Assembly: GCF_037975245.1 (NCBI RefSeq)
Contig: NC_092569.1
Span: 12,271,001-12,335,000, forward strand
Direction: 5' to 3'
DNA length: 64,000 nucleotides
Source of the DNA: Apostichopus japonicus
Lineage: Eukaryota; Echinodermata; Holothuroidea; Aspidochirotida; Stichopodidae
Below, in pieces: positions 44,199 to 57,451 of the stretch. A program made the position numbers and the translations under genes. The notes beneath the pieces were generated by a model. The model was given only the letters and a program-made list of their open reading frames with translations. It was not told where the DNA came from and searched no databases. Positions within the stretch are counted from its first letter, which is position 1. Each line of letters opens with the position of its first letter.

Positions 44199-47100
44199 TC
44201 ATCAAACCGTACTCCTTATAGTGTTCATATGAATCCGAACAGTAATATTGCCGAATAACATCTTTGTGGATACGTTGTGAAACTATTGAGCTTGGAACAA
44301 ATTGTTCCAGTTCCTTTGTCCTTTCCTTTCCTTTGTCGAAATGAATCTTTCTTTGTATGTGGCTTGAATGTCAGAGTACATATTATATGGGATTACATGT
44401 GTTGCAAAATTGTGGGGAAATTGAGGCAATTTTAGACCATTATTTAGACATTATATATAAGACTTTCAAGAGCAGTGTACGAAAATAATGTTTACTGGTG
44501 AGTAAACAGACTCGTTCGCAAGTGACGAAAATTGTTCGCTCTTGATACGGAAACTTGACGGTGCCATGAATCGTCAACGTGGAATCTTCTACAAGGACTT
44601 AGATATCACATTTAGTGTTCAGGGTGTAAGTGAACGGGGTGGTTATATGGAGCATCCTACCATACGTAAAGCTCGCAAAACGAGGGCAGCACAGTGTTAT
44701 TTCGTAAGTATGGAGCACATGCCCCACTGCCTGTTTAATAAACAGAACGGTAGAACATTTTTTAACTAAACATGAAAGAGACAACACATTTGTATGGACC
44801 CTTTTGAAAGCAACAAAATACTATTTTTTTTTAATTGATATATGATATGTGTTATTGTATTTTATTACGTAACATGAATGAACTGATTAACAAATGCATG
44901 GAAGCATTGAAAGGATTTGGCATGATGACCCTGCCCGCTCCCCCTCCCCCAAAAGATTTTATCTAAAAAAATAAAGGAAATATCTGAAACTGATTTCATT
45001 CTGTGTTTATTTCATATACTTGAATATTATTCAACATATTTCAAAGAACGGTGATGCGCGCTACGAGAATGATCTCTTAAAGTGAGGGCAGCATACAACA
45101 TTTAGTAACCCAAATAAAGGTAATGAAGCAATTACGCACTGTGAGTTAGTGAAAAGTTGTACGTATGTTCATGGCAGGGGTTTAGATAGAACTGGCCATC
45201 GTAACTTCGATAGTTCTGTACAGTGCATGTGCTTCTGATTAAGACAGTTGGTTACATTCTGGTCGACTCTACATGCTTGCCTATTCCCGATTGGTATTTT
45301 TATTGATGGACCAGTTGCGACAACCATAAAGGGACAAGGAGCACGTCCAACCGCCCCCCCCCCCAACCCCGCTTTCTGAATGATTGGGGACACAAATATC
45401 AAATGTCCCTCCAGGTTTGGTGACTGACTCGTGTAGGCGCTAGGCCTATCAGGCTCATGATGACTCGTGTATCTCATAAAAGGAGCACAAACATTGTGCT
45501 GTGAGATTAGTAATTATTAATGTTTTATTCTCATCTGCCCCCATCCCCCACCCCGATGAAAAGAAGGAATTACGGTTTTCATTTATAGCGTAAATTAAAT
45601 GATTGTATAAATGTTGTATTATCACGTACAAGCAATATAAAACTTTATGTAAATTATTTTGTGCATTCAGTTTGGTTAGCAATGCCAGTCATGGTAGTTT
45701 TAAGTGTTTTTGAAATTATTATATATTTCATAGGAGTTTTGAGACAGATACATATATGGTGCTAAGCCTGGGTGCTAAGCTGCTATAGTCATGATGTAGT
45801 GATAACCATGTTACTCATTATACCTCAAGTATGCTAGTTTAGTACTTACGCACATATGTTCACAAAAAAAGTTTATGTGTGATTACGTTAACTGATGCCA
45901 TGTGGGGGGGGGGGTGATTGGTTGGGGAGGGGTGGTTGATGGGGCAGGGTGGTGATGACAGTGCGTTTGCTTTGTTTTGTTTTCACGAGTTTGGTCAGAA
46001 TTACAATAAACGTAGAGACCTCATATATTATCCTGCGTGAACAGTGTAGCAGTCTAATGTGAAACTACGGTTCATGCATATATGTATTACGACTATATGT
46101 TTTATATATATACCTATCAATTTCATTGTTAGCCCCTATATCAGTGCCCCAATGTTTCAACTAAGAATATTGAGTCACAGACCCCTACACGGTCCTACCA
46201 CTCGCGGTTTGTGCTACGCGCACACTCCTTCAGTTCTATCCATGATCAGTCATTTATGTACACGCCCTCACTTTTCAATTGGGATTGACGCCCTGGGACC
46301 AGGGAGTAGCTACAGCCTGGACAGACTGACGCAGTTGTCCACGATTACAAACTACCCATTTTCGACAAATGTAACCAACACCGAAAGAAAGAAACTCTGC
46401 ATGTTACCTAAATGAACCAACCGTTCTTAAATGGAACAAACAACAAAAATCAAACTCAACCTTTGCTGCAGGCTTTCTGTCGACAATATTCTCGAGCATA
46501 TGATAGCGAGCATAATCCCAAATAGGATTGCCGTTAGTCACATTTAATGGACTCATATATCTAAGTGTTTCATTGCAGATAAGTAGGGGTGGGGTGGGGT
46601 CGGGTGGGGTTGGGGGGGAGGAAATCATATCAGCGATCGATTGGACGTAAAATACGTTAAATGAGACAGAAACCCAACAATCATCTTTGGTCAATGTGAT
46701 GGTGTTATAACACTGATAAACAGTGATAAGACAGTGATATCACAGTGATAACACAGTGATAAGACAGTGATATCACAGTGATAACACAGTGATAATACAG
46801 TGATAACACATACACAACACAGTGATAACACTGATAAACACCTTCGCCAAACAGTTAAGGAAAAATCTGATTCCATTTAGCCAGATATTGCACAGACATC
46901 GCTGAAGCCTTTATTAAGTCTAAATCATATATTATCAACGTGCTTTGTGCTTTACTTTGTGCTGTTTTGTGTTTGAATTGATTTAATGTCGGTTATGGAG
47001 GTGCGTTATGAATTTATATATATATAAAAAAAAGGATAAACACGCAAAGATGCATTCTAAGAAAAGGAAAAAGAAAATGGGAGGTAGGCGAGCAATATAA

Positions 47101-48014
47101 TAGATTAATTTATGGATCAAAATCCCGCCCCTTTCATGCATAACCTATAACTTAGCAAACCTAATTCTAGAGAACGTTTATTGACTGTCGGATATCCTCA
47201 CCCCCCCACCCTCCCCGCTGTCCTGTTTCTATCTCAATGTATTGTGAAAGTAGATTCTAGTTCTGACGAAGAGAAGAAAGAAAGTAGGAAATCCACACAT
47301 ATAAAATGCATGTGAAGTTCCTATTTACTCTCCCTAAAACATTAGAAATTATAAAACGACAGACTCGTCGACTCATTTCAGTATTAACAATGTTATACGC
47401 AATTTATTTGAAGTGACTCGAAACACTACCGCAATTTATAGAGATACGAGTATGGCCACCAGAGTCGTACATTGAACAAAAGGTATACGTCTTTGCTTTC
47501 CCAACATTTCCCTTGGCAACCCATTCTATGACTACTGATTTCTCTAGGTCAGCCACGACCGATAACTTCTAAGGCTTAAAAATGGCCCGTTATATACTAT
47601 AGTTGATAAACTGATTAAACTGCACATTAGTTGATATTGGCTGCAATGGAAATATGCACTGAAAGTTATTTCAACAACTGCACACATATACATATTTATC
47701 AAAATCGTTGGTGGAGGAGGGGGAGGGGATGGGGGGGGGGAGCACTATGAGACAGGAAGTTTACTCTCAGCTTACTTTGGAAACTTTTGCTACCATTTAC
47801 TGATGTTTGTTGGTTTTCAATTCCCCATGTCGCGACCAAACGAAAACATTTTAGCGATCCATGTTTGGATCACTAGCTATAATTTGGAAGCGTGCCTGTA
47901 CACAGAAACGTTAGAAACACACACAAAAAAAGAAACACAAAGTGCGCCACCTATTCAGTAGCGCAATGTTGGTATGATAAAAACCAAACCCAGTTCTCTG
48001 ATAAGTTACACCTA
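44195..48014. other. Non-coding stretch, block B
   Basis: Counterpart of 952-4775. No gene recognised. The open frame at 46059-46415 (+) matches that at 2814-3170 with one silent change. Confidence 0.6.
46711..46839. repeat. CAGTGATAA minisatellite, block B
   Basis: Counterpart of 3471-3598 with one interior unit changed from cagtgataag to cagtgataac type. Otherwise it has the same boundaries. Confidence 0.85.
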
Positions 48015-51000
48015 CACTCTAAACACAAAAGAGTGAAAAAATTCACTCTTAACCGAGAGTGATATTTTATCATTCCATAAGAGCCAAAATTCACTCTATA
48101 TAAGAGCGAAATTTGTTGGTGTTCAGTTCCTCTAGTTACTTCTCTGTACACTCTTTGACCCGGAGTGAATAATAAGTGTATGTTGACATGTGAATAGCCA
48201 ATAACATTGACGAATGCTGCCGCTCTTTTTGATCTATTATCTGACAGGCAATAAATTGCCTACATAACATACTACAGTATAATGTATGCAATATCGCAAA
48301 AACAATTCAATCGAAACCACGCAGAGATTTTTCTGAGGCAATTGAAGATGTCTGTCCAAAACTGGTTGGAGTGTCATGATTTTGGAGAAAACATTGTACA
48401 GTTATTTGAAGGTAAGTCAATCTATCTTTAATAAGTCGAATAATCACATACTAGCCATATGTACTATATGAGTAGTTGTAGTAGGCTACTAGGCAAGGGT
48501 ATGTTGTTATTGTCAATATATATATAAACTTATAACGTAGGCTTTGGGCTAGGTCCAACGCAACACTAACAAAGTAACGTACAAGTGACCTGGTGAGATT
48601 TAATCTTTATTGAACATTTAGCATATAGGCCTATGCTGTTAAAATAATAAACTAACCCATTACTATAACTTAGGCCTTAATAATTTAACCGTAGCCTACT
48701 ACCAGTAACAATATTAATCAGGCCAAATCGAGGTAACTCGGATATGGAATGTACTTTAAATTCAGACTTCATACCGTTAAATTAAATATAAAAAAGGGTT
48801 TTCAAATGATCAATCAATCAATCAACAAAGTCATTTAATTAACTTTCCACCTGGTTTTACTTGCGTTAGTGTGCTTAATTTCTGACATATTGTATAACGC
48901 TGAAATTATAAGTAGGCCATACAAGGGTAAAGATTAGGTTCGTAACATACGCCCCGCTTACGGAAAACCTTCGTTTATTTAGCACGTCAAAACATCGATC
49001 CATTTTACACACTAAATTCCAATAGACGATGGTCGTTGAAGAAAAATTCCTACTTAGACTTACTCAAGTTCACTGCTAAACTTGTTGAATGAGATTTCAT
49101 AAAATAGCTGTTAGTAATCCTGATGCTGGAGAACTTCAAATTCATCAAAATAAAACACCTGTTTGGGCTGATGACTTTACAACTCAGGTTTACATGAGGG
49201 ATATTTAAAACACACATAGACTGAGTAGAGTCTTGAGGGTAATGAAAAACTGAATATTCTAAACTAATTGCAAATTTAAATTCACTAAATTTATGTTTCA
49301 CTAAGTGAAGTTTGTTACTTAGTTTGTTGACAGGATTTTCAAGCAAAACATCTCGGAACACAGACACCTTGGCAAGATTTTGTTGGAGGAGATGGAAGAT
49401 AGTCACGTGACCATAACATCAAGAAAGAAGTCAGTGCAAGTTATGGTCGCTTATCTCATAGAGGTGGACTCAAAGTAAGTATAATGATCTAGTTATCACA
49501 TGACTAGCTTAGCTAAGAAAGGAAGTAACTATAGATTTATGACATTATCAACGATGACCCCACAAGGCAGTAAGGGAGGGGGGGTTGGTGGGTGGGCGAG
49601 GGCCTTAACAACTGATGTTGTTTGCCTACATATAATTTGATGTATACATTGTTCAATTCAATTCAGTAATGTCATATCTTGTCATTGCTCCCTAGATTAA
49701 CCTTGGATTTGAGCAACTCTTCCCTATACGGGGAGTAAAATTATAATCAAAATGGCAATGGCAAAATCATCAAAGTGGCCCAGGGTGTAAAGAAATAAAT
49801 TCTTGGGTGCCATTTTTCTGAAATATAAAGATGGAGATGGTACAAGCAAAGGTTACATTGGACCGAATAGCAGACAGTTTATCATAGTTGCTTTATTCCC
49901 ACATATTTAAAATGTCAACATTTCATAGTTCCCCTTGTGCGGGCATTCACGCATAAGCTATGGATACCAATGGTCATCTGCAATTATGTTTCAACACAAC
50001 GTAATTGCAAGTAAACCGAATAAATTTCTATGCACTTCACGCCAACATGTTTCTTTAATCTCTTTTGCTGTCGCCAACACTTTTCCGAGGCTAGGCCAAT
50101 TAGTGTCCACTGCATGTAGCTACATGTGAGAGGACATACATTGAATTGAAAGTCATGTCATAACCCATTATGAGTCATCTTAGCTACTAGACAATGTTCC
50201 TTAAAGGCATTGAAGACTCGCCCCAAAACCGCGTGCCGCCATCTGAAAAGTTAACTTTCCGTTGCTTGCTAATTACGTTTTCTTCTTGTCGCTACAAAAT
50301 GCAGACAGTAATGAAACGTGATATCTTGTTATCTTTTATCTTGACCTGAGATGTCCACGCTGCTTTGAACACTGTGTTGTGGATATTGACTGTAGCTTTA
50401 TGTATCGACTGTACCCACTAGTGTCTAAGTACCGACAATGATGACTTACTTGCAATAAGTTTGTATTGGTTTGTATTTTTCTTTGTTTAAATGGTTCATA
50501 TAATAATTGTTCAAAGCTATATGGTTCAATGTGTTTACAATTTAAATGTTTTTTTTTTATGGGTTGGGGGGGGGGGGGGTGGCAGCTAGGATGTATATGA
50601 TTGAGCCTGGTGAAAATGTTTAAACATTTATTATCAAGGCCTGAGCTTTGGAGATAAATTCAAGATCAAACAGTATGACAAATTTCGAGTTAATTAAGCG
50701 TTTAATTTCTTCACAGCTTTTATACCCTACATACCAAATTTGGTGCCTACTTATCTGAACAAACTTTGTCTATCAAAGGAGAAAAGCACCCAACAGATAA
50801 TATAATATAATGTGGTAGAGAAGGACAAGATTTGCAGTATATTGTATGAAAAATTTAATCAGTTTAACTCAAAACAAAATAAGTTCAAACTGATGTTCCA
50901 GGTTCACAAACAGATCATTGTTTTGTATTTGTTATCAATATCTTTCTTATTGACAACTATGATTATCTACACTGCTACAAAGATGTAGTAGTTTGTGTTA

Positions 51001-52826
51001 TTCACATACTAATTCTACCAGCATGTGTTCAGCAGCTGCTGTAGTTAAGTACTTAACAAAGTATTAACTTTATGAAGGGATTTATACTTCTAGTGACTCT
51101 TTAACAACATGTAAAACTAAAATATAAGCTATTAAAGTTGGTAGTAAATACAGCTGAATCTATTTGCCACACCTCAACACATCTGCTAGGATTATTTCAC
51201 AAGAATTATAGCAGGCATGGCAACCACTTATCAAAATTTCAATGCATGAAATCACACTTGTCTTAATTTGAAACTGTTTTTATAGTAATTTGAAATAATA
51301 AAAAAAAATGTTATTTTTACTTTCAGGTTGGAACCGATGTTGGTCAGTGGTGCACAGAAAAGATTGAGGAGTTCACTCACCCTTTCTTATTAAGTCTTGG
51401 GCCAGCCAGCAGGTGTGTGAATGCACCAACATACCTGTTGGTGAATCTATAATAGTAGCATTTGACAGGCTTTTCAAGTTTCATTATATCTTGAATCTGC
51501 ACTTTGCTCTACCTTTATCTACTTTTTTAAAACTTATTTGAAGGTCTCATTTATAAGGTGGTCATGATAAGGTACACCCACAAGTTAGGTCATTTAATGT
51601 ATCACTCAATAATATGCCTAATTAAGAGCATGTTCCAGCTATATGAGCATAAACCATATAAACAAACTAAAATAGATAACAGCATTCCTTAAATAAACTA
51701 TCCAAATGCTTTCAAGTGACTCCTTCTTATTCCACTGCAGTTACTCTACCTTATGAACCTTCCTCTTACTTCTACGTTGTCCTTAACAATCCTATTTTAT
51801 CCTACTTTTCTTGACTTGCCACCATCAAAATAAGTATTAATGAACTTGCATATTAATAAAATGTGAATATAAAAAATGTCATACGATTTTGTCATTGTTG
51901 GGTACCGGTGAAAACTTCTAATGAAAGCCTGCAGAAGTCTCACTATTGTCTCATGTTTATCCTCTTTGTTTGTAAATTAGATCCTACTTATGTTAGTTGT
52001 ATCTTACACTCCCACCTGTGTCCTGATTTTAGCTGATGGTCCACTTGAGAAAACCTTTATCCAGAATAGCTGAGGACTGTTAGGCTTTCATTACACTTTA
52101 ATATTTAGTTTATGCTTGACTGAAACTATTGTTTGATTTGTACATCACGGAAGGGAAGGAGACATGATGACCGGTGATGTTTTATCCTAACTTTGATAAC
52201 ATTTTTGTATGATTGCTGAATATGGAGATTACTTTTATAACATGTTACAATGTCAGTTACTGAAGCAGATATGTTATAACTATTGATTTAAGATTTAGTT
52301 TTTTTTTTTTTATCAATTTACTATTACTAGTCTATACCATCCATCATTTGTTTGCATTGTCCTGTGTGTGCATGTTGTTCTATACTTGTATACTTAGTCC
52401 ATTCATGACCTTTCATACTTGCCTGAACATTCTGTTTCTTTAAAAGTTCCTTATTCAGGTACATACAACAAAAATGCGAGAACAATATTTTATGTCCTTT
52501 TTTTTTACATTGTCTCTAAATTGCCATGCAAATCTTTCAGTAGTGTAATTCTGTTACATTTTAGATCTTATGTTGTATAACTCATGTTAATTTGGATGTG
52601 TGAGTGAGAAAGTTACTTCATTGCTATGTCTTGATATGTAATACCACCATCTACAACTGTTCAGCAAAGATTAGACTAAAATGGCTGGTTCCTTTTCACC
52701 AACACCATAAATAACATCACTAATTCACTCTGTACAGGAGTGAAATTCACTCTTTAAAGAGTGGTCCCTCTTTACACTTCCTTGAAAGAGTTAAAATTCA
52801 TTCAATTAGAGTGAATTTTTAGAATG
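48015..52826. mobile_element. 4.8-kb TIR-bounded element carrying SAM-like exons, block B
   Basis: Counterpart of 4776-9606. The left end is intact (CACTCTAAA), and the right end has one change (agaatg instead of agagtg). The same subterminal gagtgaa/ttcactc motifs and the same exon-like blocks are present. The right half (about 50200-52700) differs from block A more than the left half does. Confidence 0.55.
48348..51412 (+). CDS. SAM-domain (SAMD3-like) gene fragment, block B
   Basis: Counterpart of 5109-8175 with exon-like blocks 48348-48411, 49334-49474 and 51327-51412 and the same splice signals. One replacement falls in block 1 (Gly to Asp in the CHGFGE segment). Block 2 is identical to block A. 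The same phase problem between blocks 1 and 2 applies, so the missing exon or decay predates the duplication. Confidence 0.4.
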
Positions 52827-55800
52827 TATGCAGGCCTATCGTGAGGTTGGCTCAAACGTCGGGTGGAAGAGGGTGGGGTGGTTCCACTCACTGGGCATAC
52901 TACTGTGTACTGAATCTGCGACAACATCATATTCACAAAAGTTGCATAAGTTACAGGACACGGGCATTTTACCCTCCATATATTGTGGTTGCCTCTCCGT
53001 AAATTGTTTGTGCCCCCCCCCCCCACCAAGACAGATTTTCCAATAATGAGAAAAATTTTGAGGTGACAAAAAAATAATAATAAGATAATTCCTGATACAA
53101 ACAAATGTATTGGTGCAGAACATATGTAAAGCAATTAAACTTCATTTTAAATTTTAAACAGATGTACTCCATTAGGCTTTAATTCAATCGATTTAGCTTT
53201 GAGTACTCAGAGATATATCTCACACACGACACTGGTGGTTTGATATCTCTGAAGAATAACCACATTAAAGCTGAAGAGCGCCACAGTTTTATCCAAACAA
53301 GTTAGAATACAACGGAGGGAGACAAACCCAACCAACATCATTAGCTTATACACCATAGATTTTCTTAAAGAACAACCCACCCCACCCCCTCAGAAATATC
53401 TTATAATAATAATCTTATAATAATCACCAGTTATGTTTAACGACGCTTATTGTTTTGGACATTTTTGATACATATGGCATTCCGTAGTACTGTTTGTCTA
53501 AAACGGAAAACATCTGTAAATTACATTTGCACTTCTAAAAAGCTTCATTTCGTTTGGTTACTTCCTCCCTGTTTTAGTTGATTTATTTTTAATTAGATAT
53601 TATAAAGTAGCGAAATTTTCTTTTTTCGGTGTTTAAGTGATGTCATTGGTGCAGTATTTGTCTCTCACACTCGATTTTAAAGAAATAAAAAAAAAAAACG
53701 TAATACTTAACCTTTACCACTACATTTGATACGCGTTTTGACGGTTATTCAGAAACAAAAACACACTCGGGATGAGTGGTTATCCCACACGGAAGTATTA
53801 TACCAATTATAAAAATATTAGCCGGACGGGGCCATACATAATATGTTATAGCATACACTCAAGATATAGTTTCTCCATATATGAGATATTCAATTGACTA
53901 TGTTAGTAAATTTCCAGTGGCTTGGAATAATTTATATGACTGAGCCCCCCAGGAAATTATTTTGCACTCTCAGTCTAGCAGTTTTTGTGTTAGTGTGTTT
54001 GACATTTTCGTCCATAATATCGGTCTGGACATTGCTGGACACATATGCATACGCACAGAACATTGTAAGATAATACTAACAATGCATGCAGCTTGTATGA
54101 CTTCAAATGATGTGTTTACAATGCATTACAAATATAGCAAATGAGATATCAACTTGTAGATGTCACCCAGGGGTATATATACACAATGGATTGACCTTAA
54201 CATTTAAGTATGCAACGAGGAGCCGACGTCATTACCATTGTAGCATTATAAGAAAACACACACAAAAAAACAAAAAAAAACCCAGAGGAAATGATTCTGT
54301 TTCCGTTTCTTCATGTTTGCTTTATAATTGTTACTTTCATTGATATTGGAGGCAACTTTGGGACCGACTTGGAATCGACTTTTGATATTCACTAGGGTGA
54401 CACACCCACCCACCCACGCCTTCCCTCGAAAGTACACTCTATAGGAACAGTCAGAGGGAAATTGGAATGGCTATACAGACTATAGGTTACATAAATTTCA
54501 CTCAATTCTTTATTTTGCTTGACCTATTATAGTATATCAATTAACTTAAGGCATGGAATTCTACCTACTGTTATCTTTTAAAACGCTTCAGTATATGGTT
54601 ACGATTAATCTTTCACAAACAAGCCTGTGAAGAACTTTACTTTATTACTTTTTTAATACATGAGTAAAAGCTGGTATGCACCTGCACAAGGTATACACTT
54701 CTGTAAATTTGTGACGTCATTCTGGCATAAGCGAGTTATTAATTGTCTTTCAGGGAAAGCAATGTGCTTCCGTTAGGTCAGCGTAGGTTTCAGTGATTAA
54801 AACCATAGCAACTATATCTATATAACAAAGTATATAGTGCAAACACATCTAATATCAAAATGAAAACAACATGTATGCATGATAAAACAGTTTAGAAATA
54901 TATGTAGTGCGTAAGATTCTAACAAGGTTAAATAACACATAAAAATGAATAAGCAATGAACTGAAGTTATATTAAAGGTTCTAAATGATCAGACTGTATA
55001 TAAATATTGCAGCACGGTAATGAAATAATTCCGATATACAGTTGAATTCTGTATTTCTGAACTTCGGAAAGATGTACGTACGGATCTCTGAGGTGTTTGT
55101 TGGATTCGATCAAAAGACCGGTTTAAGTGGGACATGCAATGTATGGTTTTTGTCAACAGTTTTGTCCGTCAACAATTTTACAACAGTTAGCTTCACGTAC
55201 ACAGATTTTTTAATATTTCGTGCCTCAAACAAGGCTTTTATTTACACTTTTTTTCTCGTGCACAGAGAGCTAAAACAAAAATCGCAAACGTATACATTAT
55301 GCAAAAACCAAAGTACATACAACAATAAAAAATAAAAAACATATATGATCTTGTTATTTATATTACATTACATTATGGGAAATTACAAGTCATTCAATCA
55401 AAAACTCAAGTATTATTGTTACAGTATGCCTCTAGAACATTCCATTTGCCAATGAATTTAACCATGTTGCCATTATTTACTGCAATCTGCTTTCTAACTT
55501 ATAGTGAAATTTTATGAAATAGTAAAATGCTGCAATTGAAGGAATTTGATTCCTGAATCTTCCATCATGAATGACTTTTTTTTACTAAAATGAAGCACAA
55601 ATTGATTCACCTACATGCACTGATGATACGAGGAACTGTTGAAATATTTAAACTGTTGAAATTAAAACTGACTATTATTGCACTGTCCGTATATTTCGGA
55701 GCAGCTGCATGGGCGCTATTATTCACCTGTTAACCGATACCCTCAGTCAAAAAACATATAGTTTGAAGGTTTATATACATGTACAGATGAAACCAGTCAC

Positions 55801-56218
55801 CTGTAACTGGCTGAACTTTAGCCTATTGAAACAAATAGTCAACACATCCGTGCACAAAGTACAATTCAGTGACTTTAATATCAGTGGTCCTCTATGGGCG
55901 CCCTGCGGGTCCATTCCGGCGCGAGCAAGATTCAATTTTATACCCGCGAAACTGCGAAAGGAACATCGCCCCCACAATCTTGCAATAACAGGCTTAACTT
56001 CCACCCTATACGATTGCGCAATCTAGGTGTAGTTAGTTTTATAGTGATGTTTTATTCTTACCGACCCCTTTGTTCCAACGAATGAGTTTGTTTATGATCC
56101 TCGTAGGAAATTAATGAAGATCCCTCGCTCTGTTGTCTGTTTCACAGAACATTTTGAATGATTCATATCACTGCATTAAAATATGTACAATAAAAATTGT
56201 CACCCTCCTCCCAACATT
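52827..56218. other. Non-coding stretch with the empty foldback site, block B
   Basis: No gene recognised. TCAAATG at 54104-54110 is the unoccupied target of the foldback element found in block A. Open frames at 54107-54343, 55042-55335 and 55709-56026 show no recognisable domain. Confidence 0.6.
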
Positions 56219-57451
56219 TCATTTCAAAAATTTCAAAAAGTTTGAATAATCTTTGATCCATTTGTGATGTCCACATTCGTTACACCCCCCTAGCCAATTT
56301 AGCCCATATGGGTCGAAGACTCGCTTTGATAAATCTTTTTTTTTTGCTTCCAGGAAGTCGATTAATCTACAAACACCGAAATCTGTAAGTGATGTTATAT
56401 CTCTAATAGGGTTACATTTCACTGTGCCATTGTTTTTCCATTGAAAATATGAATCATAGAGATCTTTATCCTTTGATACCCTTAGGATATAGTCTGCCAA
56501 ATCCTTCAACGAATCAAAATCGTCAGCGTGAATGAACGAATTAGACGGAGCCTGTCGTTCGTAATCCACTTTTGGGGCACCTATTACAACAGGAATAGCT
56601 TTAAAGAGAGAGAAAACATTCCAAAATTTTTCTGTAATATAACCCCCACAACAACTATTTTCGAATGCAGCAATAAATTTGTACTTTCTGAAAACCCTTG
56701 TGCAGTTCACCCAAGATTGCTTAGGACAGGATATTTCACCACAATCCCCGTACATGTCGATTGGTATGTAGTTTCCAAGATCATGTACGGCATCCGATCT
56801 CCTCCACATTGGGGTACTGCAATGACTTGAGACCCACGCCATCAAATGTTCCTTCTGATAGAAATTTGACTCGAACTTTAAAGCTGTTTTTTCCTCACCG
56901 GTGAAGGGAGAGAAAGCTCCATATGGGGTATAAATATCTGATTTGGGATGATACGTAGAACTGATGTTAAAATGAATATCACTCATTTCTATGGGTGGAA
57001 TAAACTTCCTGGAAGTAAACGCACTCTCCTCGGTTGCAAATACCCACAGTTGATTATGTTGCCTTCTTTTCGCAAGTTCCTGCCAAATGTCAATGTCACC
57101 AATTATCCCCGAGAAAATCAATACATCTGCTCGTTGAGTATTACCAGATTCATAGGTAGCTTTTTCAATTCGGACCGATGAATTTTCAATCCGTAGTTCG
57201 CAAGTAACGAATCTTGGAAGTATTAATTGATTTGCCCAAAAGACCGAAGTGGCGACAATAGCTACTCGGTATTGCACATCAGTACCTTCGACAGGCGTTT
57301 GTAAACCCCTTGACATAACATCTCTTTGAAGAGGGATTGTTGAGTCATACAATAATTTACCGTCCATCGTTAATAAACCGAAGCAAGTTATCGAAACTGT
57401 TAAGAACATAACCAAGACACAAGCAATTAAGATATTTTTGGTGTTTGCCAT
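56219..57451 (-). CDS. GT10 alpha-1,3-fucosyltransferase-like, single exon, block B
   Basis: Predicted to transfer fucose from GDP-fucose to glycans in the Golgi. The 410-aa single-exon frame starts at ATG 57451-57449, chosen for its good context (A at -3, G at +4); the frame is open a few codons further upstream without another ATG. Residues about 7-29 form a signal anchor (ILIACVLVMFL...), giving a type II membrane protein. GT10 features in order: FNISSTYHP..SDIYTPYG (about 161-178), MAWVSSHC (205-211), IDMYGDCGE (231-239), YKFIAAFENS (257-266), GGYITEKFWN (269-278), AIPVVIGAPKVDYE (285-298), and a paired-Cys tail CNEC (390-393). The usual Asp before the Y-[IV]-TEK motif is Gly here. Possible N-glycosylation sites include NSS, NIS and NCT. 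Length matches the family. Acceptor and linkage cannot be told from sequence. Confidence 0.9.
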   Translation of the reverse strand: MANTKNILIACVLVMFLTVSITCFGLLTMDGKLLYDSTIPLQRDVMSRGLQTPVEGTDVQYRVAIVATSVFWANQLILPRFVTCELRIENSSVRIEKATYESGNTQRADVLIFSGIIGDIDIWQELAKRRQHNQLWVFATEESAFTSRKFIPPIEMSDIHFNISSTYHPKSDIYTPYGAFSPFTGEEKTALKFESNFYQKEHLMAWVSSHCSTPMWRRSDAVHDLGNYIPIDMYGDCGEISCPKQSWVNCTRVFRKYKFIAAFENSCCGGYITEKFWNVFSLFKAIPVVIGAPKVDYERQAPSNSFIHADDFDSLKDLADYILRVSKDKDLYDSYFQWKNNGTVKCNPIRDITSLTDFGVCRLIDFLEAKKKDLSKRVFDPYGLNWLGGCNECGHHKWIKDYSNFLKFLK